Assembly: GCA_028023455.1 (NCBI GenBank) | Contig: JAQFVV010006425.1 | Location: 248,001-312,000, forward strand | Length of the DNA stretch: 64,000 nucleotides | Reading direction: 5' to 3' | DNA from: Epiperipatus broadwayi | Taxonomy: Eukaryota > Onychophora > Udeonychophora > Euonychophora > Peripatidae | Shown: piece after piece, positions 35,890 through 47,457 of the stretch | Layout: every line of letters starts with the position of its first letter | Position numbering within the stretch: the stretch's first letter is position 1 | Notes under the pieces: generated by a model | Databases searched by the model: none | What the model was told of the DNA's origin: nothing | The model's input: the letters and a program-made list of their open reading frames with translations, nothing else | Program-made: the position numbers and the translations under genes

Positions 35890-37665
35890 TCAAAATTTTT
35901 GGAAAGCCCAGACTATTGCTAGTGCTTCCTTCTCTGTAACCGTGTAATTTATTTCTGGACCTTTCAAGAGCCGGCTAATAAAGTAGAGGACACCTGGTTG
36001 GCCATCCTCTTGGATTTGGGACAGTGTTACCCCTAATCCAAAACCACTACTATCTGTTTGAATAATGAATGGTTTATTAAAATCAGGGAAAGCTAACATA
36101 GTTAACTTTAAAAACCCTGTTTTAATATTCTCAAATGCACGGTCTTGTTCTTCAGTCCATTTCCAACGTTCATCTTTTCTAATCAATTTTAGCAACGGTT
36201 CCATGTGGTCTGAGAACTTCTGATAGAAACGGTTGTAAAAATTACATAGGCCTAAAAATGATCTAATTTGTTTTCGAGTAGATGGTTTAGGAAAGTTTTG
36301 AATGGCAGAGATCTTCTCTGGATGAGGTCTTATCCCATTGCAACCAACAATATGACCTAAGAAGACAACTTGGTTGGAAACTAAAGTACTCTTCTTGAAG
36401 TTAATTTTTATACCTTTCAGAAAACACTCTTTAAAAAATATAGATAAATGTTGAAGGTGTTCTTCAACTGTGGTGGATGCAATAATTACATCATCCACAT
36501 AAATAATTATGATTTGTTTTACCTCAGGAGATAAAGTCTTATCCAAACACCTGATTAGACCTGCACCACTATTTATCAATCCAAATGGCATCCTATTAAA
36601 TTGGTATGTAAAACCCTCATAATGAAAAGCAGTATATTGGCGATCTTCTGGATGAAGTTCAATCTGCCAATAGCTGGAGGTTAAATCGAAAGTGGAAAAT
36701 ACCTTCTTGTTTCCAAATTTCATGAATAATTCATGTATGGGCGGTGGTATATTTCTGTCTGGGACAGTAATTTTATTTAGTTGTCTAGCATCTAAACAAA
36801 ATCTCATCGACCCATCTTTCTTCTTCACAGTTACTACTGGATTACAGTAAGGTGAAGAGCATTTGGAAATGATTTCCCAATCCAGCATTTTATTAATTTG
36901 CTTAGATATATCTTCCCGATATTGGTATGGAATAGGATACGATTTAGATTGAAATGGTTGATCATGAATTAATCTAATTCTCTGTTGGAATCCCTTTATC
37001 ACACCTGGTATGTCTGAGAAAATAGAATTAAATTCTCTTATAACAAATCGTAATTTTAATATATCATCACTTCCAAGCAAGTTGGATTCTGCGAGTTTAC
37101 TCTCTAAAAGTGTTTCTGGAATGCTAGATGTTATACAGTCAACTTCAATTTGATCATATCTTGGAAGCAATGTCATCTCCAAGACTTCATCATTAATTTT
37201 AACTGTTTTATTACAGAAATCAATTACACAAGTGTTCAAATGTAGGAAGTCTGCCCCTAAAATAACATTGTGAATCAAACCATTCAAAATTAAAAATACA
37301 TGATAGAGAGTTGTTTGGCCAATTTTAATCTCAATCCAAATTTGTTTTTGGATTAATTTAGCTTTTCTGCTGTTAGCCATGGTAACCTGCATAGATTTTA
37401 GTGGTAATATTTTGATGTTAGGATTTATTACTAAAATCTCTTGATAAAATTTCTCTGATATCACTGAAATTTGGCTACCAGAATCTAATAATGCTTTAAC
37501 CAGCAAGCTCTCAAACAAAACTTCTATCATAGGGCAACTTTGTAAAACAAAATTTGGTGTTTTATCTTCCCATGAACACATCATGTTAGTGATTTCTCGT
37601 GTAAAAGATTGATTCAAGTTCCTCATTGGGTATTTGGTTTCTTGAGGTGAGGAACATTTCCTCAA
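35890..37665 (-). CDS. Gypsy pol segment: protease, RT and RNase H start (broken)
   Basis: 591 open codons. The aspartic protease has ALLDSGSQISVIS (catalytic DSG at 61-63, with Ser for the usual Thr) and VILGADFL. The RT has SPYCNPVVTVKKKDGSMRFC, the RMPFGL box and catalytic YVDD at 389-392. The thumb/connection has FLGLCNFYNRFY. RNase H begins with TDSSG (D538) and TEKEALA (E580). The frame ends at a UGA (35890-35892) within RNase H; the same frame stays open beyond it for 317 codons. The first codons (RKCSSPQ) may be the tail of the gag zinc-knuckle region, so the real fusion or shift point lies upstream, in 37666-37780. Confidence 0.88.
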   Translation of the reverse strand: MRKCSSPQETKYPMRNLNQSFTREITNMMCSWEDKTPNFVLQSCPMIEVLFESLLVKALLDSGSQISVISEKFYQEILVINPNIKILPLKSMQVTMANSRKAKLIQKQIWIEIKIGQTTLYHVFLILNGLIHNVILGADFLHLNTCVIDFCNKTVKINDEVLEMTLLPRYDQIEVDCITSSIPETLLESKLAESNLLGSDDILKLRFVIREFNSIFSDIPGVIKGFQQRIRLIHDQPFQSKSYPIPYQYREDISKQINKMLDWEIISKCSSPYCNPVVTVKKKDGSMRFCLDARQLNKITVPDRNIPPPIHELFMKFGNKKVFSTFDLTSSYWQIELHPEDRQYTAFHYEGFTYQFNRMPFGLINSGAGLIRCLDKTLSPEVKQIIIIYVDDVIIASTTVEEHLQHLSIFFKECFLKGIKINFKKSTLVSNQVVFLGHIVGCNGIRPHPEKISAIQNFPKPSTRKQIRSFLGLCNFYNRFYQKFSDHMEPLLKLIRKDERWKWTEEQDRAFENIKTGFLKLTMLAFPDFNKPFIIQTDSSGFGLGVTLSQIQEDGQPGVLYFISRLLKGPEINYTVTEKEALAIVWAFQKF

Positions 37666-37780
37666 GTACCCTTTTAGTTTGTTTTATGTGAAACTATAGA
37701 TATATCTTTACTACATCCCGGTCTTGGGGAATTTCTTGGATTATTAGAAGTTATTTTTACTTTATTTAAATTATCACGAT

Positions 37781-39724
37781 TTATTTTGGGAGAGGGGTCA
37801 TAAGGTATATTCCTTTGAGATGTTTTTCCCTTCCAATAACTGGTATCTCTATTATTTTTCCTTCTATTATAAAATATTGTATTGATTGAAGCTTCCTCTT
37901 TTTTTTATCAGGTAATCTAATTGATAAATTAGTTTGATTCATATCAATACTATTTAAAAGTTCTACTATTTGTTCTATTTTTGTTATATTGGTACACAAT
38001 AATGATTGTTCTATTTTAAGTGGTAAATTTCTTTTTATTATTCTAATCATTTCGCCTTCACTTAAATGATAAGTATTAAGTGTTCTTAATTTTGTTATTT
38101 GATGGCGAAAGAATTTGGTCAAGGTTTCTCCAGGTGTCTGCTTATACTTATCTTGGAATATTTGGTACAATAAAGCCTCTTGTCTATCTCTATTCCAAAA
38201 ATTTTTAATTAATAACTCTTGGTATTCCATATAAGTAGATGGAGTTTGTGATAAAGACTCCCACCACATTAATGCATCTCCTTGTAAGTGACTATATGCA
38301 ATGATCACTTTTTCTCCTTCTGATAAATTACGGTTAATGGAAAAATAAAGATTAAGGCTTCTAATATGTTCTATAGGAGATTCATTATGAGATCCCTTGA
38401 ATATTTTTAACCTAACAAATTGGTTAATTGTACTACTTGGTATTGAATGGTTGTATACCTTTTGTTTTTCTAAAACATTCAACTGAGAAGTTGATGTTTG
38501 ATTTTCATGATTAATCCTACAAGTATTTAAGTTTAACCCTTTTAATTCAAAATTACTAGGATAATTTTCAACTTCAGGCATTATATGATACTGAAAATTT
38601 GATCTATCACCAGAGTCAATTACTTGTTGTGGATCTTTTTGTATGACCTCCAAATGTTTTTCACCATGATTTTGTTCTTGATTACAACTATAAGTATTTA
38701 CATTATTTTCAACCTGATGCATTTCTATAGTTGGTGTTCTTTTACATATTTGTGTTTCAATAACTAAAAATCTACTATCAGTTGATTCTTTTATTTTATT
38801 TACTCTATTCCAAGTTTCAGTAGTATCTTCCCTTAATTTTTCCAATACATTTTTATCTATATTTGTATTAATTTCTATTGAATTCATTTTATTTTCCAAA
38901 GTTTTAAGTTGATGATCAATAGTCTCTAATACATTATTCTGGGATTCTACCTCATTATTATGTTTAATAGATAGTTGATCTATTCTTGCGTGCGTTTGTT
39001 GTCTATCTTCTTGGATTTCATTCCGTATTTTATTTTGTTCTTCCTTTACTTCTTCCCTAAAAATTCCTTGATTTTTATACATTTCATCACATTTAACATT
39101 TAATCTATCTATGATGTCACTTTGGAACTCACTAAACCGCTGTTGACATTTTGAATTATTTTCATCAATTTCATTCTTTAGATCATTTAATGCTTGTTTA
39201 ATTTCTATGTTATCTTTTTTAACATTATCCACATTTAAATTCAATTGTTGAATTTTTGTAGATAGTTTATTTTCAATTCCTGTTATTTCAACCTTCAAAT
39301 CACTTTTTAAACTATTATTATTATCATCCAATTTTTGATTCAAATCACTTTTTAAACTATTAATATTATCATCCATTTTTTTATTCATATTATCAAGTAA
39401 TTTTTGATTATTACTGTCCATTTTAGTCATAAACATTTGTAACATTTGCTGAATTGTATCAACATTAAATGATTGACTAATTCCAATTGTAGATGATTGA
39501 TTTAAATCTTCATCAACTATATTTGGTGTTTGAGATAACACTTGATCTAAACTCTGTGTTTGTTGAGGGTATTCAACTATGGTTGTAGAACCCCCAGGTG
39601 CTTGTACTAATGATGATTGTTCTATAATATTACTATCATCACTTTGTTCACTTTGCAAATCATCTTGCATTTGACTACAGCATTCAATATCTTTGTTTGA
39701 AAACATTTTCCCACTTCGAAGCAT
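37781..39724 (-). CDS. Gypsy gag (capsid/nucleocapsid)
   Basis: 647 codons. The N-terminal two thirds (about 85-330) are N/Q/K/E-rich and look coiled-coil, with an in-tandem ~17-residue repeat around NSLKSDLNQKLDDN. A retrotransposon gag domain follows (about 440-600): FKGSHNESPIEHI, GDALMWWESL near 483, and FFRHQITKLRTL. This would form the particle shell and package element RNA. The last ~40 residues after an A8 run near 37903 do not look like gag. The alternative frame past that run stays open to about 37690, is hydrophilic and basic as a nucleocapsid should be, and points to the RKC at the start of pol. The printed C-terminus is thus probably off-frame. The ATG at 39724 is the first in frame. 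Confidence 0.85.
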   Translation of the reverse strand: MLRSGKMFSNKDIECCSQMQDDLQSEQSDDSNIIEQSSLVQAPGGSTTIVEYPQQTQSLDQVLSQTPNIVDEDLNQSSTIGISQSFNVDTIQQMLQMFMTKMDSNNQKLLDNMNKKMDDNINSLKSDLNQKLDDNNNSLKSDLKVEITGIENKLSTKIQQLNLNVDNVKKDNIEIKQALNDLKNEIDENNSKCQQRFSEFQSDIIDRLNVKCDEMYKNQGIFREEVKEEQNKIRNEIQEDRQQTHARIDQLSIKHNNEVESQNNVLETIDHQLKTLENKMNSIEINTNIDKNVLEKLREDTTETWNRVNKIKESTDSRFLVIETQICKRTPTIEMHQVENNVNTYSCNQEQNHGEKHLEVIQKDPQQVIDSGDRSNFQYHIMPEVENYPSNFELKGLNLNTCRINHENQTSTSQLNVLEKQKVYNHSIPSSTINQFVRLKIFKGSHNESPIEHIRSLNLYFSINRNLSEGEKVIIAYSHLQGDALMWWESLSQTPSTYMEYQELLIKNFWNRDRQEALLYQIFQDKYKQTPGETLTKFFRHQITKLRTLNTYHLSEGEMIRIIKRNLPLKIEQSLLCTNITKIEQIVELLNSIDMNQTNLSIRLPDKKKRKLQSIQYFIIEGKIIEIPVIGREKHLKGIYLMTPLPK

Positions 39725-40196
39725 AACAAATTTTAACTTAATTCAAATATTACACAAGTTTATATATTTTTATATTCAAAATATTATATCGTAAAGTTCT
39801 TTACCACCCCATGCTATTTATATATACTTATGATGTTCTAATGATCTATGTGTGTATTTTTAAACATCTATGTCTATAGAAAAACTTTATCCCACTCAAC
39901 TCTTCTTTAAAACATAATTTAATAATTAGTTATTTAAATATTGATCTCTCTAAATCATACTATATATATTATCATTTTTTTATTTATATTAATCTTGTAA
40001 TTATAAACACCATATGAATCTTCATAACAACATACTTGTTACTAAGAATAATCAATTAAACTATCCATGACTTTTTCACTATATGTAATAATATAGAATC
40101 ATTGATTCAAAGCCCCAGTTAATATACTAAATATGTAATAGTATATAATTTATACCTGTGATGAACTTAAATGTTCAATGCCTAAAACATTGCATG
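39725..40196 (-). other. Gypsy 5' leader
   Basis: Non-coding leader between the PBS repeats and gag. A PBS-like TATATTTGGC (minus) also starts at its upstream edge. Confidence 0.6.
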
Positions 40197-40381
40197 CCAA
40201 ATATAATGGGCAGTCTACAGGGTATGAGATTTAATTAATCGAAGCCAAATATAATGGGCAGTCTACAGGGTATGAGATTTAATTAATCGAAGCCCCAAAT
40301 GTTTGGGTCGCCAAATATAATGGGATGTCTACAGGGTATGAGATTTAATTAATCGAAGCCCCAAATGTTTGGGTCACCAAA
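40197..40381 (-). repeat. Tandem PBS/leader modules of the Gypsy element
   Basis: The motif 'ccaaatataatggg' (plus) recurs at 40197, 40245, 40311 and 40377, giving spacings of 48, 66 and 66 bp. Each full 66-bp module consists, on the minus strand, of an LTR-end-like ATTATATT, a PBS-like TGGCGACCC, GGGGCTTCGATTAATT and TACCCTGTAGAC. The 48-bp module lacks the ~18 bp between two GGC triplets. So the element carries three potential primer sites in a row. Confidence 0.88.
40358..40379 (-). other. Gypsy primer-binding site
   Basis: TGGTGACCCAAACATTTGGG, then GC (minus), two bases from the 5' LTR end. The TGG start is the complement of a tRNA CCA end; the GGGGC-TCGA part recalls tRNA-Lys, but the match is imperfect, so the primer tRNA is unproven. 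Confidence 0.7.
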
Positions 40382-42380
40382 TATAATGGGATGACCTATT
40401 TGATAGCCTTAGTTGAGGCACCAAATATAACGGAATGGCATTTAATCATCCCAGTTGATATACCAAATATAATAGAATCGATTATATTTAATGCTTGGAA
40501 ATCATTAACTTAATGCTTCATAGTTAGGTTCGCCAAATATAACAAAATGGATTATATTTAAAATCTAAGTTGTATATATGGGGATGATTAAATTCCCTAG
40601 AAAGAGGATATGCATTTCACTACAATCGGACTTTGGGTCTTCAGGTAGAATGCTAGAAATGAATCAATGAAATACTAAGTCCATGATTATATCTATCTTT
40701 TTTATGCTAGCTCAATAATCTTTAAATAAGTTTTAATATAATTTAGACTAGTTCATCCATCTTTCATCCCTCTTTCAGTCACCATTATGCCACGATATTC
40801 AAACTCATGGAGAATTTGCAATTAGCTCTCTTCAGGGAAAATCCAAAACAAGTTATTATTTATATGCCTTTATATAAGCATTAATTACAATTGATATTCA
40901 TATGATATTTATAATACTAGCATATATATAATATAATTCAATAATGATTAGACAAAGAGATCAAGTTAATAAATCAATATTTAATAAATAATAAAAAATA
41001 TAATATAATAGATAATAAAATATTAATAAATAAATACGGATGAATTTTATCATTTTAAAAATATTAATAAATAATATTTTTATTTAATACCCTATGATAA
41101 AACTCAATACTATAATAAACTTTCAAAAATTAAAGAAAATAGTTTAAATTAACAGATATATAAAAACAATATCTGGGTTCAAAAATTAATAATTTATGTA
41201 ACTTATTAATTTATTTACCGTTCTTATTTATATGTTTCATAATTACCAATATATAAGTACTATTTGCAATTGTATAACTTATATATTATATGTATTTTTG
41301 ATAAATAAAGTACATTAAACTTTTACAATATTACGTAGTAAATACAATATAATCCTGTTTAAGATATCTGTCAAATAATAACTATTCTTTATATCCCTCA
41401 TCTAATTTGATGAATTATGTCAAGCTTTCAATTAATTATATTTAATAATAAATATAATTTTCCTATTAAGATATAATGATGCGATGCCAAATTTGAAATA
41501 AAGATAATAATAATAATAAACATATTAAAATAATATAAGCATTATTATAATATATATAAATAAATAATAAAGAAAACTTATTTATAATAGAGTTGAGAGT
41601 AGATATTGAAGTCTATAGTTCATCATCCTAATGAAGATCTTTTACGAAGTATATTATTAATCCATTGGTATAATGATGATTTTATTTATCCTTAAACGAT
41701 AAACTGTTAATAATATCCAATGATTTGATTAATGTGAAATAAAATAAATATTCTTCGAATGTAGATGTTCTTAATCTTCATTTTTCTATTATCATTAGAC
41801 GTTCTATATATCCAATATTTCAAAATATTTTAAAATAGCATGCAAGGTTGGTTTCGAAACCTTTACGATACAAAGCTGTTTTACTCAAAACACATTGTTT
41901 TATCCTATATATATATATATAATTATCTTAAATTTATATATATCCGAAGAATAACGGAAGTGTTAAAACAACGTAGTTTCCAAAAAACTTAAACAGACGT
42001 TCTTTTCTTTTATATTGCTATTCCTTTAAGATTTAATAGAAAATTAAAATATTTTCCTTGCAGACTTTTAATCCACAGATTATCTTAATTTGGAAAAGTT
42101 AATATTTAAATTCCAATCGTTGAACAGTAGTATTGATAAAAGAAAAAGTTATTTAAAGAGAAATGATTTTCTTTTTTTCTCCTTAATAACAAGAGAACGA
42201 ATCAATCTGCTCATGTGTTATTACAAGTTCATGCTTAACTCAACTATCAATTGTTCCGTTGACATTAAGATTTAATAATAAAATAAAAAAATATATATAA
42301 GTATTTATTCTTAACTTCAAATCTGGCATTTTACTCAAAAGCTTAAGGTATGTATTATTTAAAACTCAAATGTATATATA

Positions 42381-42446
<66 letters not shown>

Positions 42447-42537
42447 AAATAGTCAAATAAAAATTTATATTTATAAATAATTTCCTAAGAGATAAAACAT
42501 GTTAGACCAATAATAATAACTGTAAGTTACTATTATA
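40382..42537 (-). repeat. Gypsy 5' LTR
   Basis: 2156 bp. Supplies promoter and polyadenylation functions by position. It is about 1% different from the 3' LTR. A long (TA)n lies at 42385-42443. The outer end ATTATA abuts a (TA)n tract. Confidence 0.92.
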
Positions 42538-42600
42538 ATATATATATATATATCATAAAATTTTCATATATATATATATATATATATGAAAATTTTCATG
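42538..42600. repeat. (TA)n hairpin
   Basis: Arms 'tcataaaattttcata' and 'tatgaaaattttcatga' around a TA core, at the outer edge of the Gypsy 5' LTR. Confidence 0.8.
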
Positions 42601-42714
42601 AGTTGCATATATGAAAGACATAGTGTTTTATTAGCAACTAGTTATAATTATAAATTTATTAAAAAAAGCCTTATTTTAAGCCCAAAATGGACAAAATAGG
42701 AAACAAAAAATGAT

Positions 42715-43020
42715 AAATCAGCTATTAGGATTTGTGTTCCATATGTAAAAGGAACTGCAGACAGTATTGGATGTATATTAAAACACTATAATATAAATAT
42801 AGTGTTTTCTACTCATCAAAAGATCAGCAATATAGTAACCAAGCCTAAGGATTCAGATCCCTCTATAATCTCATGGTATTTATCAAGTCTCATGTGAAAA
42901 TTGTAAAACTTCTTACAAAGATATGAGTAATTGTCACATCAGTGTTAGGAGAGGTGATAATGCTAATGCAGTCAAACAACACTCAATATCATCAGCTCAC
43001 TCCATACTATAAATTCAGGT
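42715..43020 (+). pseudogene. Penelope-like relic, RT-EN linker and GIY-YIG start
   Basis: The frame gives ICVPYVKGTADSIGCILK and NIVFSTHQKI followed by a KPKD segment, the well-known linker between Penelope RT and endonuclease. After frame breaks it continues with CENCKTSY, VRRGDNANAVKQH and SAHS, the GIY-YIG region in degraded form. The YIG-ET residues are mutated. It differs in sequence from the Penelope family at 20.8 and 44.1 kb. Confidence 0.7.
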
Positions 43021-44039
43021 CAAAAAAAATGTGCCAAATTAGAGAAACCATTGAGTTACTTAAAAGGCCAGATTGTATCAATAAGTAAGTTGATACATGC
43101 TAACTTTTTCCAATTTGGAATGATTTTTTTAAAAAAAAACATTCTTAATTTAACATTTTTGCTATTGGTGGAACTTTAACGCTTTTTGAAATCAGTGATT
43201 GTAGTGTCTCTACAACCGCCTTTCAACCTTTTATCACTTGGTAGATGACTTGTGTGATCAAATCAAAATGTTGAAATATCAATATTTAAAATTTTTTAAC
43301 ATGGATGAACCCACAAAATATGTCTTTTATATATATATATAACCCATAATTATATGTCTTTTATATATATATATATAAAATTACTTGAAGGCAAATGAGA
43401 TATTTGTGACTTTATATGGGAGTATACAGTAGGCATTTGTTTTATATTACTGTGATTGAATACTTCAAATGATGATGAGGGTGCATATTAATATGTAATG
43501 CATTTGATTTATCTTGATAGGAAAAATAAAAATCATTATTTATGAAACAAAATATTACTAAAGAATATATACTGCAACATATAGTACTTTTTCAATACTG
43601 CTTTTATTATTTGAGTAATTGATCAAACTGTAAAAAAATTAAAGATAAATATGAGATAGATATAATATCCAATAGTTTTTTTTAAAAAAAATCCTACCAT
43701 TTATCTCAGATAGCTCTAAAAAATACAAATTTAAGTATCCTTCAGTTTAAAAAAAATTAAGATTGAGGCTTATAAAAAATATAAGAAAAATGGATAAGCA
43801 CTGAGAATATGACCACATTATGGTAATAAAACAGCATAAATAAAGATTCCTTAATAAATAAAAATGAAAAAAGACTTTTCTATTAAACTTTAAGTTCCCT
43901 GTGATTATTGTTTTGGTAATTATTTTCTGCTTCATATTACTCTATAACTATAGTTAGCATATTAAAATCAAGATTTTTCCAACCGTCCCAGCATTTTAAA
44001 CATAAGGCTGATTAATAATACCAAAGATAAAAAAAACAT
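43021..44039. other. Unassigned AT-rich DNA
   Basis: No gene recognised. Short (TA)n at 43329-43377. The basic, hydrophobic open stretch at 43747-43935 looks like chance. Confidence 0.5.
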
Positions 44040-44545
44040 TGAAAAAACCCACCAGGGGTATATAGAATTGCGTACCCTCAAATGGGGTGTGATTCAGTTT
44101 ATTATAGAGAAACTTGTGCTACAGTTGGCAATAGATTGGCTCAGCACAAATACATATATACAAGAGCAATAACCAAAAAAGATAACAGCTCTGTATTTGC
44201 TAACCATCAGCAAGAGCTCAACAATAGATTTGAACCATCCAAGGCTGAAATTTTATGCACGGAAAGGAATGATATCAAGAGAAAAATTAAGGAAGCTTGT
44301 TTCATCACCAGCAATGCCAAATTAATAAATAGAAGAGACAATTGTTTTGCCATTTCCAAAAAATGGATAGTATAGGAGGCAATTTGCATACATTTGTATA
44401 TAATATTAATAATCTGAAAAGACTATGAATAGGGAGCAACAAGGACTCTGAAAGCACTAAGTCTGCAAATTAGAATATAAAAAAAGCCTACAAATTATTA
44501 CATAAAAAAAGTTTCACCGCAACGCATCAGCGTATTATTAAATAT
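44040..44545 (+). mobile_element. Penelope-like element, 3' end
   Basis: Coding 3' end plus a ~165-bp 3' UTR. The UTR ends in 'tcaccgcaacgcatcagcgt' and a short TA-rich tail, matching the 3' end of the Penelope fragment nested at 20795-21265. The 5' end is truncated in the endonuclease domain. Confidence 0.75.
44049..44375 (+). pseudogene. Penelope GIY-YIG endonuclease, C-terminal fragment
   Basis: An open frame of about 108 codons, the last 97 starting at ATG 44082. It begins GVYRIAYPQ, then CDSVYYRET, where the Gly of the usual Y-[IY]-G-E-T is replaced by Arg. NRLAQHKY, VFANHQ, FEPSKAEI, ERNDIKRKIKEA and ISKKW follow in one frame, ending at a natural stop. The frame is intact, but it lacks the RT domain and has the Gly-to-Arg change, so it is not a functional element. 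It is more complete than its sister at 20.9-21.3 kb. Confidence 0.78.
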
Positions 44546-47411
44546 AATTGTTATAATAGTGGATATTGTTGGTGACTTTCACTTAAGTTCTTACAAATTA
44601 AAAGATAACATTATTCCTTTTTTGCATACATAAAAGAAAAAGAGTTAAAATGCTAACTGATAAAATAATTTTTATTCTTTATAATGAAAATATTTCCCCC
44701 CATATAACTATAAAATAATATAATAAGCAAATAATAAAATTGAAGACATAATAATAGATGATGCTAGTAAACAAATACAAGGTGATAGTAAACAAAGAAA
44801 AGAGTTGATATTTTCTACTTTGATTTAAATATTGTTTAATACATCAAATTCATTTACGGTTAATCCAATAAAAAGCTCTAAAAATTAATATATACTTAAC
44901 AATACATTTAGTCTATTCATGAGATTGCAAATTATTATAACTTTTTATTTCTCACAATTTGCTTCATTCTTCAATTATTTTATATGTACTTGAAAAAATA
45001 GTGAAAATACTATTGTATTAACATTATATTTTGATGTTATTTAGAGAGAAATAAATTCAACTTTAACAATAAAAGTCCATCTGATTGAAAATAACATTCT
45101 AGATCTATCTATCTTTAAGATTTATCAAATTGTTGATTCAGAAGACTAAAATGTTTAATGATACAAAACCTAAAAGTCTCAAAAGTGATGGATATAATTA
45201 CTAAAGATTAAAAAGCAAAGATTGTGTATCTAACTGTAATGAGTGTTAATATTTATTAAAAATAACCAACCTAATTGTAAAGCAATGTAGCCAATAACAA
45301 AAACTGAAAGTAAAATAAGTTATTGCCAAAAACATCAAGGGCAAAAGAAAGAGGCATTAACTTACTTATATGTCACACTAATAACAAATCCCAATATGCA
45401 ATTTTTGCAATCAAATGGACAGTTCTTTTATAAAAATAAACTAAAGGTGCATATCACTCAAGTTATTTTACTATTTGTAGTAGTAAAATATGTTAGTAAA
45501 ATTGAAGCAGCTGAATTATAGTATTCTATTTGAACATTTTGTGAAAACATGTTCATTTCATAATGCAAACCTTATTTCTAATGAGTACTCGCATCTATTA
45601 ATGATAACAGGTTTTTAATGTTCCATTTTAAATTTTCGGTTAAATGATTGTTTCACATCCAGTATCAACCGTCTCCAATTATCTAATTCAAATATTGTCT
45701 TTCTATCCATCACTTATGAATCTGAGTTTATTCTCCTAGTAAAATAACTATTTTTTACAATACTTTTATCATGCTGGAATGCCATCCCATTAAAAAATAT
45801 TTTTGATGACAATAACAGTCCTATATTATAGTACTAATGTTATTAAAAGATCTCCTTTATTTTGTTCAGCTTACTTGTATATGTGTGTGCGTGACAGCAT
45901 ATTTCTAAATTAAGAACTGTATTATTTTATTTTTTTTATAATGTTAAAACAATTCGTCTTTTTTAAAGTAATTTGTTTTTCTATTTATTAAAATAAACTC
46001 ATACATATATTATTCGTTAAACACCAAGTTGAAAATTCTTTTCTAAACACTTGGTTAGTTAAAATATATATTGGTATTACATTTTGTATTTATTGGGTGT
46101 GATAATCCTTTAAGAGTGCTCATCCACCTGGCTGCCATTTATTGATTTCAAAAATCTTTTTTAAAACATATGGTACAATTGAATTATATTCCCATTAAAG
46201 ACTTTGGTACTACGTTAATTATTTATTAACATTATAAAGCTCCGTTTTATTTATTCATTTTTTTAAGAAGAAAAAAAAACCTTGAGGATAAAATATTCAA
46301 CCAGCTTCATTCGGGTTAATTCAAACTAAATATTTATTTAAACAATTAGAAGTATTAAAACGTTAAATCAAGATTAAATAATTATTTTATTATATATATT
46401 GTTCCCGTATCCTCTTTCTTTACCTTTTGCCTATTGTTTCTTTATTTTATTTTTACTTTCTCTGGCTATTTTCATGTCTTCGTTGAATATTATTAATTCT
46501 CAGTGATTTAGAGCACAGATTCTGATGTGTTAAGCCCTCTGATCGATTCCAGTTCGGCCCTTTCAGCGCTCGAACTACTTACAAACTCCGAGCAATAAAA
46601 ACCAACTATTTTATTAATATTATTTTGTTTTTTTTCATATTTGTCTTTTTGAACTATCTATATATACATTTATTCTACCATCAATTAATTTTTAAATGTA
46701 CCCATTTGTCTGTTTCTTTAAAAACAACTGCTATATAATACATTAAAATAAAGCGCTTTGCCGAAATTAGTTATAGTACTCTGCAGTGCCTTTTTAATCT
46801 ATACACCTTCGAGTAAAAATATAACATAGCTATATCCATGTAGAAGAAAAAATAAAATGTAATCGGATATAATTTGACTATAAAAATAAAGAATAAATAG
46901 AATTGAAAATATTAGTTTTATGATTAAATCGCATATCACATACTATGTCAAATCATCTTTTCCATTTTTTTTCTTTTATTTATTCTTTAATATACCTATC
47001 TTCTCCCTTCCCAGATTTGTATTTTGTTTGTCTTATTCATTCGGAATTATTTGACCTAGCATAAAAAAGTGGTCTTAATGGTTGAGAGTCATAGAATAAT
47101 TTTTAATCACCGAACTAGCAAAGTAAAAAAAAAAACATCACTATAATTACTGATCTTTATAATTACAATGTGATCATATAGTTTGTAATTTAAAAATTCA
47201 CATATATAATAATACAACTACCAAATCAAATGCTAATCCATAAAACAAGTTTGAATTTAACAGCAGATTTCATATCCTAATTAATTATTCAGAGCTTTTA
47301 TATAATTCTTTATTAATCTGATTTTAATAATAAATAAATATATATATAGAAATATTAGTCTTCTTAATACCAACTAAAGAATAATGTAAATATACCAACT
47401 AAAATGTAATG

Positions 47412-47457
<46 letters not shown>

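Larger units (their letters stand above)
31732..42537 (-). mobile_element. Complete Gypsy-type LTR retrotransposon
   Basis: A ~10.8-kb element on the minus strand: 5' LTR (40382-42537), repeated PBS/leader (40197-40381), gag, pol with protease-RT-RNase H-integrase order (Ty3/Gypsy order), polypurine tract, and 3' LTR (31732-33867). No env-like ORF. The LTR ends are TATAAT...ATTATA on either strand instead of TG...CA. It sits in (TA)n DNA with ATAT on both sides, consistent with a 4-bp duplication although ambiguous there. The LTRs differ at about two dozen positions, roughly 1%, so insertion is fairly recent. Nevertheless pol carries two in-frame stops, and both gag and pol have likely frameshifts at A8 runs. 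Confidence 0.9.
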
